A stretch of 64,000 nt of DNA from Streptomyces flaveus (GTDB lineage Bacteria > Actinomycetota > Actinomycetes > Streptomycetales > Streptomycetaceae): the NCBI RefSeq assembly GCF_014647675.1, contig NZ_BMPQ01000030.1:1-64000 (forward strand). The letters are read 5' to 3'. Both the position numbers and the translations under genes were made by a program. How positions within the stretch are numbered: position 1 is the first letter of the stretch; each line of letters opens with the position of its first letter. The notes beneath the pieces were generated by a model. It did no database searches and was not told the origin of the DNA. It saw only the letters and a list, made by a program, of their open reading frames with translations. Positions 44,278-51,852 of the stretch are shown one piece after another.

Positions 44278-44946
44278 GTGCCCACCATTGCCATCATCGG
44301 CGCCGGCCCCGGCATGGGCCTGGCCATCGCCCGCACCTTCGGCAGCCGCGGCTTCGACGTCGCCCTGATCTCCCGCACCAAGGAGAAGCTCCAGACGCTG
44401 GTCGGACAGCTCGGCCAGGAAGGCATCACCGCCGAGGCGTTCACCGCCGACGTCCTGGACCGGCCCTCCCTGACCGCCGCCCTGGACGCCGTGAAGGCCC
44501 GCTTCGGCGGCATCGACGTACTGGAGTACTCCCCGGCCCCGCACTCCCCGGTGCCCGGCCTCACCATGGCCGCCCCCTCGGAGGCCACGGTGGACAATCT
44601 GCAGCCGCAGATCGAGTACATCTTCTACGGCGCCATCACGGCGGCCCAGGCGGTGCTGCCCGCGATGCGCGAGGCGGGCGCCGGCACCCTGCTGTTCACC
44701 ACCGGCGGCGGTTCGGTGGATCCCATCCCCATGCTCGGCAACGTCAACGCCCCCGCGGCAGCTCTGCGCAACTGGGTGATCAACCTGGACAAGGAACTGG
44801 CCGGCAGCGGTGTGCACGCCGCCCACGTGGCGATCGGCGTGTGGATCGGCGAGGGCTTCCCGACGGCCACGTCCGAGGAGATCGCTCCCCTGTACTGGGA
44901 CCTGCACGAAAACCGTGACCGCTCCGAGGCCGTCTTCACCGCCTGA
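44278..44946 (+). CDS. SDR-like NAD(P)-binding protein lacking the catalytic Tyr-Lys
   Basis: A 222-residue Rossmann protein of SDR type. The N-terminus is IAIIGAGPGMGLAIARTFGS, a GxGPGMG variant of TGxxxGIG. Where the YxxxK motif should be, the sequence reads GNVNAPAAALRNWV, so both catalytic Tyr and Lys are missing; the Ser region survives as TTGGGS. It may bind cofactor without classical reductase activity. A fragment of a related protein survives at 50935-51060 (QISPIYWELHT versus EIAPLYWDLHE). Confidence 0.88.
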   Translation: MPTIAIIGAGPGMGLAIARTFGSRGFDVALISRTKEKLQTLVGQLGQEGITAEAFTADVLDRPSLTAALDAVKARFGGIDVLEYSPAPHSPVPGLTMAAPSEATVDNLQPQIEYIFYGAITAAQAVLPAMREAGAGTLLFTTGGGSVDPIPMLGNVNAPAAALRNWVINLDKELAGSGVHAAHVAIGVWIGEGFPTATSEEIAPLYWDLHENRDRSEAVFTA

Positions 44947-45022
44947 CCGGCCGGCTCACTCCGCTCCTGGGGAGGGGCATCCGCTCCCTCCCCGTCCCGT
45001 CCCTCCCCGAAGGAATCCGTAC

Positions 45023-45394
45023 GTGAACGTCTTCTTGTGGATCGTGCAGGCCGTGCTGGCCGCCATGTTCGCCATGGCCGGCGTCATGAAGTCCACCCAG
45101 CCCAAGGACAAGCTGGCCGGCCGGCTGCCCTGGACGGCCGACTTCTCCCAGGGCACCGTCCGCTTCATCGGCATCGTGGAGTTCGCCGCCGCCCTCGGGC
45201 TGATCCTTCCCGCTGCGACTGACATCGCCCCCGTGCTGACCCCGCTGGCCGCGACCGGCCTGGCCGTGGTGATGGTGCTGGCCGCGATCACCCACGCCCG
45301 CCGCAAGGAACCCGGCGCGATCGCCTTCAATGCCGTCCTGCTGATCCTGGCCACCCTGGTGGCCTGGGGCCGCTTCGGCCCGTACAGCTTCTGA
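45023..45394 (+). CDS. DoxX-like membrane protein
   Basis: A 123-residue protein with four predicted membrane helices and the family pattern MFAMAGVMKSTQP, then FIGIVEFAAALGLILP and RRKEPGAIAFNAVLLILATL. DoxX-type proteins accompany thiol or redox detoxification in several bacteria. The frame is open upstream through the preceding gene, but the GTG at 45023, after AAGGAA, starts at the first helix. It is third in the TetR-controlled cluster. Confidence 0.9.
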   Translation: MNVFLWIVQAVLAAMFAMAGVMKSTQPKDKLAGRLPWTADFSQGTVRFIGIVEFAAALGLILPAATDIAPVLTPLAATGLAVVMVLAAITHARRKEPGAIAFNAVLLILATLVAWGRFGPYSF

Positions 45395-45433
45395 CCCCGT
45401 CCTTCTGACCGCCACCGCGAGGAACCACCCCTG

Positions 45434-46072
45434 ATGCGTGTCACCGTCTTCGGCGCGACCGGTGCCATCGGCGGCCTGGTCGTCCAACAGCTTCTGGACG
45501 ACGGCCACCAGGTCACCGCCCTGGTCCGCACCCCCGCCAAGCTCGCCCTCACCCACTCCCAACTCATCGTCGTCACCGGGCAGTTGTCCGACCGTGATGC
45601 CGTCGAGCAGGCCGTCAGTGGCGCGGACGCGGTGATCAGCGCGCTCGGCCCCTCCCTGAAACGGTCCGCGACCGGCACCCCGGTGACCGACGGAACCCGC
45701 ACCATCGTGCAGGCCATGGATGCGCAGAAGGTGGACCGGTTCATCGGCCTGGCCACACCCTCCCTGGCCGATCCGCAGGACAAGCCGCACTGGAAGCACA
45801 AGGTGCTGCCCCTCATGGCCGGGCTGACGATCCCCAACGCGCTGGCCGAGCTGAAGGGCATGACCGAGGCCGTCACCGACTCCGGTCTCGACTACACCAT
45901 CGCCCGCATCACCAACCCGACGAACAAGCCCGCCACCGGCCGCATCCGTTCCGGGTTCCTCGGCCACGACAAGGTCGCCTCCGCCATGAGCCGCGCCGAC
46001 ATCGCCGCTTTCCTCGTCTCCCAGCTCACCGACACCCGCTACCGGCGGGCCATGCCCGCCATCAGCAACTGA
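45434..46072 (+). CDS. NmrA/SDR-like NAD(P)H-binding protein
   Basis: A 212-residue atypical SDR of the NAD(P)H-binding type. The cofactor motif is VTVFGATGAIGGLVVQQLLD; the middle has GADAVISALGPSLK and the C-terminal part DYTIARITNPTN is typical of this group. GAGGAAC lies shortly before the ATG. It is probably an oxidoreductase or redox sensor acting with its neighbours. Substrate unknown. Confidence 0.9.
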   Translation: MRVTVFGATGAIGGLVVQQLLDDGHQVTALVRTPAKLALTHSQLIVVTGQLSDRDAVEQAVSGADAVISALGPSLKRSATGTPVTDGTRTIVQAMDAQKVDRFIGLATPSLADPQDKPHWKHKVLPLMAGLTIPNALAELKGMTEAVTDSGLDYTIARITNPTNKPATGRIRSGFLGHDKVASAMSRADIAAFLVSQLTDTRYRRAMPAISN

Positions 46073-46086
46073 GCCAGGACCCCGCC

Positions 46087-46602
46087 ATGACCTTCGAACT
46101 CGGCGTCTACTCCTTCGGCAACACCCCGCGCTTGTCCGACGGCAGCCGCGGCCCCACCGCCCAGGCCCTGCGCGACGTACTGGAGGCCATCAAGCTCGCC
46201 GACGAGGTCGGGCTGGACTACTTCGGGGTGGGCGAGCACCACATGCGGGCGATGCCGCTGTCCTCGCCGACCTCCGTGGTCAACGCCGCCGCGGCCTCCA
46301 CACACCGGATCAAGCTCAGCACCGCGGTCACCGTCCTGTCGACCGACGACCCGATCCGGGTGTTCCAGCAGCTCGCCACCGCCGCGTCGCTGGCTCCCGG
46401 ACGCATCGAACTGGTCGCCGGACGCGGCTCGTCCACGATCACGTTCCCGCTGTTCGACCACGACGAGCACGACTACGACATGCTGTACGCCTCCAAACTC
46501 GACCTGTTGATGGCTGTCAACGCCGGCGTCGTCAGCGCCTGCAGCGACGCCGCCCCGGATGTCTGGCGACACGTACGTCACCGGGGCCGGTGGCACCAGT
46601 GA
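46087..46602 (+). pseudogene. Truncated luciferase-like oxidoreductase joined to a TetR tail fragment
   Basis: The first 138 or so residues are a normal LLM-class flavin oxidoreductase N-terminus (LADEVGLDYFGVGEHHMRAM; STAVTVLSTDDPIRVFQQLA; ELVAGRGSSTITFPLFDHDE). The family is about 340 residues long, but here the sequence changes at about base 46510 to LLMAVNAGVVSACSDAAPDV-WRHV. That matches the TetR C-terminus encoded at 42515 (LLMANAGVVTATGDAAPDTW). The product lacks most of the barrel and should be inactive. It is last in the redox cluster; 46603-46798 holds no recognisable gene. Confidence 0.75.
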
Positions 46603-46798
46603 CGACGACGCGTTCTACGTCCGCGCGCACGGCCCGGTCTTCTGGGCCGAGGCCGACTGTCAGTCGCCCGGCCCTCTCGCCGGTGTGACGGCGTGACCCA
46701 GGGAGGCGACCCGACAGAAGGACGTCCACTTCGTCATGCGCAGGCCCCTTCACCCCCGCAGTAGGGCCCGCAGGCTGCGCCGGTATTGATAGGCCCGG

Positions 46799-46815
46799 CC
46801 TATACGGGGCATCGA
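46799..46815. promoter_or_regulatory. Shared 17-bp box before dctA (LysR-type site)
   Basis: CCTATACGGGGCATCGA lies 105 bp before the dctA start. The same box, CCTATACGTCGTATCGA, precedes the dehydrogenase gene at 49749; 13 of 17 positions agree and the differing bases fall together in the middle. The second copy contains the dyad ATACG-T-CGTAT, matching a LysR T-N11-A type box. The LysR protein encoded at 48736 lies between the two targets. Confidence 0.6.
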
Positions 46816-46920
46816 TTTTTGGTCGTGGACCCCCTGATGTGTGGCCCGGTTCACTGTGGCCCAAGCTGGCGCGTGCCGATCGGGCTCGGTCGCGCGATCA
46901 GCGCGATCAGGGAGGCTGCA

Positions 46921-48321
46921 ATGACGCAAACCCCGGACAACGAGCGAGCCGCACAGGCCGCGCGCATCGCGGCGAAACCGTGGTACCGGCAGTTGTACGT
47001 CCAGGTCCTCGTGGCGATCGTGATCGGCATCGTGCTGGGCTGGCGGTGGCCGGATCTCGCCACCGACATGGAGCCGATCGGCACGACGTTCATCACCGCG
47101 ATGAAGATGCTGATCGGCCCGATCGTGTTCCTGACCATCATCGGAGGCATAGCGGGCGTCGCGGACCTGAAGAGGGTCGGGCTCACCGGGATCAAGGCGC
47201 TGGCCTACTTCCAGGTCGGCACGATCGTCGCCATGGCGGCGGGCCTGGTGGCGATCAACATCTTCCGGCTCGGTGACGGCGTGCACGCCGACCCGTCGAC
47301 CCTGGACACCTCCGGCGACGCGGGCGAGTACATCGAGAAGGGCGAGCACCAGCAGTGGTGGGAGTTTCTCACCCACATCGTGCCGAACAGCTTCTTCGGC
47401 CCGTTCGTCGAGGGAGACATCCTCCAGGTGATCTTCCTGGCGGTGATCTTCGGCGTCGCGCTGAAGGCGGTGGGGAAGTCGGGTGAGCCGGTCATCGCGG
47501 GTGTGCACCGGCTGACCGAGGTCGTCTTCAAGGTGCTGTCGTACGTCATGAAGGTCGCGCCGCTGGGTGCCTTCGGCGCGATGGCGTACGCGATCGGGAA
47601 GTTCGGCCTGTCCACACTGACCAGCCTGGGTTCACTGATCCTGCTCTTCTATGTCACCTCCGCCCTGTTCGTCGTGGTGGTGCTCGGCGGTGTGCTGGCC
47701 GCGTACGTGAAGCTGAACATCTTCCAGCTCTTCCGCTACTTCAAGGAGGAGTACTTCCTGATCCTGGGCACGTCCACCGCCGAGCCCGCGCTGCCCGGGC
47801 TGATGCGCAAGCTCCAGCACATGGGAGTCGAGAGGTCCACGGTCGGCCTGGTCGTGCCCACGGGCTACAGCTTCAACCTCGACGGCGCGGCGATCTACCT
47901 CTCCCTCGCGACGCTGTACATCGCCCAGGCCACCGACACCCCGTTGTCCGCCACCCAGCAACTCGGGCTGCTCGCGGTCATGTTGCTGACCTCCAAGGGC
48001 GCCGCGGGTGTCGCGGGCGGCGGTTTCATCGCGCTCACCGCGACCCTGTCGACGGTCGGTACCGTTCCCGCCGCGGGCATCATGCTCGTCTTCGGCATCG
48101 ACAAGTTCATGTCCGAGTGCCGGGCCATGGTGAACTTCTCCGGCAACGCCGTCGCCACCCTCTTCATCGCCCGGTGGGAGAACACCCTGGATCTGGCGCG
48201 GGCACGCGAGGTACTGGCGGGCAGGGCGGTGGAACCGCCGGTGGCCCCCGAGACGGAAGCGGAGCCGGAAGTGGCGAAGGGCCGGCCGACGGTGGCTCCC
48301 AGTGCCGAGGTGGCGTCCTGA
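46921..48321 (+). CDS. dctA: C4-dicarboxylate:cation symporter
   Basis: A 466-residue DAACS-family importer for succinate, malate, fumarate or tartrate-like acids. It has about eight membrane helices, the serine-rich reentrant motif ILGTSTAEPALPGL and the substrate/cation motifs VPTGYSFNLDGAAIYLSLA and NFSGNAVATLF. The C-terminal 40 residues are an Ala/Pro/Glu tail. ATG 46921 follows GGGAGG; upstream in-frame codons are not conserved-looking. The stop overlaps the start of a broken glycerate kinase gene. Confidence 0.93.
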   Translation: MTQTPDNERAAQAARIAAKPWYRQLYVQVLVAIVIGIVLGWRWPDLATDMEPIGTTFITAMKMLIGPIVFLTIIGGIAGVADLKRVGLTGIKALAYFQVGTIVAMAAGLVAINIFRLGDGVHADPSTLDTSGDAGEYIEKGEHQQWWEFLTHIVPNSFFGPFVEGDILQVIFLAVIFGVALKAVGKSGEPVIAGVHRLTEVVFKVLSYVMKVAPLGAFGAMAYAIGKFGLSTLTSLGSLILLFYVTSALFVVVVLGGVLAAYVKLNIFQLFRYFKEEYFLILGTSTAEPALPGLMRKLQHMGVERSTVGLVVPTGYSFNLDGAAIYLSLATLYIAQATDTPLSATQQLGLLAVMLLTSKGAAGVAGGGFIALTATLSTVGTVPAAGIMLVFGIDKFMSECRAMVNFSGNAVATLFIARWENTLDLARAREVLAGRAVEPPVAPETEAEPEVAKGRPTVAPSAEVAS

Positions 48322-48735
48322 TGGTGTCCGTCCTGGTCGCTCCGGACAAGTTCAAGGGCTCCCTCAGCGCCGACGAGGTCGCCCGCGCGCTGGAGCACGG
48401 GCTGCTGGAAGCCGCCCCGCACGCGCAGGTCCGACGGCTCGCGCCGGGGGACGGGGGCGAGGGCAGCGTGGCCGCCGCCTGCGCGGGCCGATTCCGGTCC
48501 GAGAAGGTCACGGTGACCGGGCCGACCGGGCAGCCCGTCACGGCCTCGGTGGCGGTGCACGGCCGTACCGTCCTCATCGAAGCAGCGGCCGTCTGCGGAC
48601 TCGGCTCCTGCCGGGCGGCCGCAAGGCGCCCAGTGCGGGCGGACCCTCGCCGACCGCTGGATCGGACGCGGAAGAACGGAAGCCGGCAGATAAGCTCGCT
48701 CCGCCCGTCGTACCAGCACAGAGCGGGGAGACGCC
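48321..48735 (+). pseudogene. Truncated glycerate kinase
   Basis: The start overlaps the dctA stop (TGATG). The first 90 or so residues are a clear glycerate kinase N-terminus: VLVAPDKFKGSLSADEVARA, LAPGDGGEGSVAA and VLIEAAAVCGLG. After base 48600 the frame shifts (LLPGGRKAPSAG continues in another frame) and the remaining about 270 residues are missing, replaced by the LysR promoter region. The family acts on D-glycerate, which is made by decarboxylating tartrate dehydrogenases, so its loss matters for the neighbouring pathway. Confidence 0.75.
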
Positions 48736-49635
48736 GTGGACGCCCGGCAGTTGGAGTACTTCCTCGCCATCGTGGAGCACGGTGGTTTCAGCAAGGCCGC
48801 CGCCGCCCTCCACGTAGCCCAGCCGTCGCTGTCCCAGGCGATGGCGAACCTGGAGGCCGATCTCGGGGTGGCCCTCTTCCACCGGGTGGGGCGGGGCGTC
48901 GTACTGAGCGAAGCCGGTGCGGAACTGCTGGAGCCGAGCCGGCGCGTGCTGCGGGACCTGGCCGCCGTACGGGACACAGCGGCCGCCCTCGCCGGGCTGC
49001 ACGGCGGCACCGTCGAGGTCGCCACCATGCCCTCGCCCGGCATCGAACCGCTCACCACGCTCATCCACCGCTTCGCCGAGCTGCATCCGTCCGTGACGGT
49101 GAGCACCCAGGCCGCCTTCACCCCGGACGAGGTCATATCCCTGGTCCGCAGCGGCACCTGCGAACTGGGCCTGCTGGGCGGCGCCGCCCCCGTGCACCCG
49201 TCCGGCCTTGACGTCCTGCACGTCGAGGACCAGCCGTTCGTGGTCGTCGCCGCACCCGGCGGGGCGATCGAGGACGACGTCACGATCCGGCCCGAGGACC
49301 TGGCCGGCCAGAAGCTCATCGCGTCCCGCACCGGCAGCCTGATGCGCAGCATCGTGGACGACATCACGGAGGGCGGCACCGGAACGGAGATCGTGACGGT
49401 CGTCGACCACCGCACGTCGATCCTGCCGCTGGTCCTCACCGGGGTGGGAGTCGCGGTCCTGCCCTCCTCCTGGACCCGGCTGGCCCGCCGCTGCGGCGCG
49501 GCGGTCGCACCCATCGAGCCGACCGCCCATCTCCATGTGGCGATGGTGAGCCTGCCCGCCCACCTCACGCCGGCGGCGCGGGAGTTCCTCGCTCTCACCG
49601 GGTCGCTGGCGCAGCGGCGGGCACACGCCGCCTGA
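48736..49635 (+). CDS. LysR-family transcriptional regulator
   Basis: A 299-residue LysR regulator. The N-terminal helix-turn-helix is GGFSKAAAALHVAQPSLSQA with LEADLGVALFHRVGRGVVLS; the C-terminal effector domain follows from about residue 90 (VEVATMPSPGIEPLTTLIHR). Start is GTG at 48736. It lies between dctA and the dehydrogenase, both preceded by the CCTATACG box, and is the obvious activator of these genes, probably in response to a dicarboxylate. Confidence 0.92.
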   Translation: MDARQLEYFLAIVEHGGFSKAAAALHVAQPSLSQAMANLEADLGVALFHRVGRGVVLSEAGAELLEPSRRVLRDLAAVRDTAAALAGLHGGTVEVATMPSPGIEPLTTLIHRFAELHPSVTVSTQAAFTPDEVISLVRSGTCELGLLGGAAPVHPSGLDVLHVEDQPFVVVAAPGGAIEDDVTIRPEDLAGQKLIASRTGSLMRSIVDDITEGGTGTEIVTVVDHRTSILPLVLTGVGVAVLPSSWTRLARRCGAAVAPIEPTAHLHVAMVSLPAHLTPAAREFLALTGSLAQRRAHAA

Positions 49636-49655
49636 CGCAGGACCGATCGGCCACG

Positions 49656-49672
49656 CCTATACGTCGTATCGA
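49656..49672. promoter_or_regulatory. Shared 17-bp box before the dehydrogenase (LysR-type site)
   Basis: CCTATACGTCGTATCGA lies 76 bp before the dehydrogenase start, within the 113-bp gap after the LysR gene. It contains the dyad ATACG-T-CGTAT and is the twin of the box at 46799 before dctA. Confidence 0.65.
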
Positions 49673-49748
49673 AAGCAGGTCTTGGACGCGCCGTGACGTC
49701 GGTGTGTTGACTCGAATCCGACCGCACGACAGCGAGCCGGAGGCACCC

Positions 49749-50843
49749 ATGACAGCCGCACCCCGCACGTTCCGCATCGCCGCCATCCCCGCCGACGGGG
49801 TGGGCAAGGAGGTCGTCGCCGCGGGGCGAGCCGTCCTGGACGCCCTGGCCGAGATCTCCAAGGGTTCCGCGGCCCCCTTCGCCTTCGCCTGGGAGGAGTT
49901 CCCCTGGGGCTGTGAGTTCTACGAGCGCACCGGCAAGATGATCGACGACGACGGCCTGGAGCAGCTCAAGGACTTCGACGCGATCTACTTCGGTGCCGTC
50001 GGCTGGCCGACCGTCCCCGACCACGTCAGCCTGTGGGGCCTGCGCCTGAAGATCTGCCAGAACTTCGACCAGTGGGCCAACATCCGCCCCGTGCACTTCC
50101 TGCCCGGCGTCCAGAGCCCGCTGCGCAAGGCCGACGACACCGAGCTGGACTGGGTGGTCGTCCGCGAGAACAGCGAGGGCGAGTACGCGGGCCTCGGCGG
50201 CCGTAACCTCTCCGGCCGCGGACCCGGCGGTGAAGTCGCCGTCCAGTCGGCCCTGTTCACCGAGGTCGGCTGCGAGAGGATCATGCGGTTCGCCTTCGAC
50301 CTGGCCCGGACCCGGAGCCGCCGCAAGGTCTCGTCCGTGACCAAGAGCAACGCCCAGCAGTACGGCATGGTCCTGTGGGACGACGTCTTCAAGCGCGTCG
50401 CCGCCGACTACCCGGACGTCGAGACTGAGAGCGTGCTCGTGGACGCGATGTCCGCCAAGTTCGTCCTGCACCCCGAGGACCTGTCGGTCGTCGTCGCCTC
50501 CAACCTCAACGCCGACATCCTTTCCGACCTCGGCAGCGCCCTGGCCGGCAGCCTGGGCCTGGCGGCGAGCGCCAACCTCAACCCCGAGCGCCGCTTCCCC
50601 AGCATGTTCGAGCCGGTCCACGGCTCCGCGCCGGACATCGCGGGCCAGGGCCTGGCGAATCCGATCGGCGCGGTCGGCAGCGCGGCGCTGATGCTGGAGC
50701 ACTTCGGCCTGCCCGACCAGGCCGCCAGGCTGGACAAGGCGATCGAGGCCACGACCGCCGCGGGTATCCTCACCCGCGACGTCGGCGGCACGGCCACGAC
50801 GGAGGACGTGACCAAGGCACTGATCGACGCGCTCAACGTCTGA
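49749..50843 (+). CDS. Tartrate dehydrogenase/decarboxylase or D-malate dehydrogenase
   Basis: A 364-residue member of the isocitrate/isopropylmalate dehydrogenase family, of the TtuC/DmlA type (NAD+, Mn2+). FGAVGWPTVPDHVSLWGLRL and QWANIRPVHFLPGVQSPL are characteristic of tartrate/D-malate enzymes; VVVRENSEGEYAGLGG and the metal region NADILSDLGSALAGSLG are family motifs. ATG 49749 follows GGAGG. The dctA and glycerate kinase remnants favour tartrate or D-malate as substrate; the two activities cannot be separated by eye. Confidence 0.9.
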   Translation: MTAAPRTFRIAAIPADGVGKEVVAAGRAVLDALAEISKGSAAPFAFAWEEFPWGCEFYERTGKMIDDDGLEQLKDFDAIYFGAVGWPTVPDHVSLWGLRLKICQNFDQWANIRPVHFLPGVQSPLRKADDTELDWVVVRENSEGEYAGLGGRNLSGRGPGGEVAVQSALFTEVGCERIMRFAFDLARTRSRRKVSSVTKSNAQQYGMVLWDDVFKRVAADYPDVETESVLVDAMSAKFVLHPEDLSVVVASNLNADILSDLGSALAGSLGLAASANLNPERRFPSMFEPVHGSAPDIAGQGLANPIGAVGSAALMLEHFGLPDQAARLDKAIEATTAAGILTRDVGGTATTEDVTKALIDALNV

Positions 50844-50852
50844 CGGTCTGAA

Positions 50853-50881
50853 AGCGAGCCCTGAGACAACAGGGCTTCGCT
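50853..50881 (+). terminator. Hairpin after the dehydrogenase gene
   Basis: AGCGAGCCCTG pairs with CAGGGCTTCGCT (one bulged base) around loop AGACAA, 10 bp after the stop. There is no T-run, as is common for Streptomyces terminators. Confidence 0.6.
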
Positions 50882-50934
50882 GCTGGGTAGGGGTCGGTTT
50901 TCGCCGGTGGGACTGTTGGTCAGCAGGTGTGGCG

Positions 50935-51060
50935 TCAACCCTTGAAGATCCGCTTGGCCTGGTCTCGGTGGGTGGTGTGCAACTCCCAGTAGATGGGGGA
51001 GATCTGGTCAGCCGTGGCCCGTGGCTGTCCGTAGAAGGTGAGGGTGCCGACTGAAGGGGC
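50935..51060 (-). pseudogene. C-terminal fragment of an SDR-like protein
   Basis: About 40 codons read TFYGQPRATADQISPIYWEL followed by HTTHRDQAKRIF, ending at a TGA at 50935. It matches the tail of the SDR-like protein at 44278 (PTATSEEIAPLYWDLHENRD). The N-terminal part is gone. It marks the border between the dicarboxylate module and the injection-system operon. Confidence 0.65.
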
Positions 51061-51077
51061 CCGCCGGGTGCACGACA

Positions 51078-51824
51078 TCACCCTCCTTCGCTCAGGCAGG
51101 ACACCATGTCCTTCAGGAGTGCCGTGCTGTGCAACGACCGGCGGTGGCTCAACGGATCGACTTCGTCGATCGGGGTGCGCGGTGATCGTGGCACTCTGAC
51201 GGTGGCAAGCACCACCCAGGGGTCGTCCGGGCAGCTTGGGCACTCGGTGATCCCGGCTTTGAATATCTCGTCGCAGTCCGGGCGTACAGGCGCGTGGGTC
51301 TTGGGGAGTGCCGAAAGACAGCAGATCTCGTAGGCGTCCCGGATACGCGTGTATTGGCAGGCCGCTCCGGAACAGGAGCAGCCTGTGGGTGCCGTGTGGA
51401 CGGGCCGTGTCTCGCACTCGGTGTAGCGGATGGCGAGGTAAACGGTGTCGTCGGCGAGAGTACGGCGACTGACCGGCGGACATGGCCGGGCGAACGCACA
51501 GGGATCGGCGCTCGCCAACAGACAGTTCGCGAGGTTGAACGTGACGTCGGCGCGGATCGACACCGCATCACCCTGTGGGGTGAGGAGATATCCAGGCCCG
51601 ATCCGCACCCGCCATGGATGCTCGTCGCTGGGCACGGCCCGCACGTCGCAGCCACAGACCACGCCCCAGCCGTGCAGGAAGCGGTTGTGCTCGCGCAGTT
51701 TCTGCCGGTGGTACGCCTGCTCGTCGTTGAGATCGGCGGCATGGATCAGCTGCTTCGGATAGAAACGCATGCGCTCCGGCACACCGGTGTCGGAACGGGC
51801 GGGATCACCCATGGTGATGCTCAC
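51078..51824 (-). CDS. Cysteine-rich protein at the end of the injection-system operon
   Basis: A 248-residue protein with 15 cysteines, many in close pairs (GCSCSGAAC, EICCLS, ITECPSCPDD). The N-terminal domain, FYPKQLIHAADLNDEQAYHR and NRFLHGWGVVCGCDV, is shared with the products of 51853 and 55006. A second shared block is PWVVLATV. GTG 51824 is chosen because AGGAGGAGG lies 9-17 bases upstream; ATG 51812 is an alternative. No enzyme motif is seen. As the last gene of a baseplate operon it is probably a fibre, tip or accessory part of the particle, perhaps disulfide- or metal-stabilised. Confidence 0.8.
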   Translation of the reverse strand: MSITMGDPARSDTGVPERMRFYPKQLIHAADLNDEQAYHRQKLREHNRFLHGWGVVCGCDVRAVPSDEHPWRVRIGPGYLLTPQGDAVSIRADVTFNLANCLLASADPCAFARPCPPVSRRTLADDTVYLAIRYTECETRPVHTAPTGCSCSGAACQYTRIRDAYEICCLSALPKTHAPVRPDCDEIFKAGITECPSCPDDPWVVLATVRVPRSPRTPIDEVDPLSHRRSLHSTALLKDMVSCLSEGG

Positions 51825-51852
51825 CGCGGAACCTCCTCCTGCTAGTGGTCTC

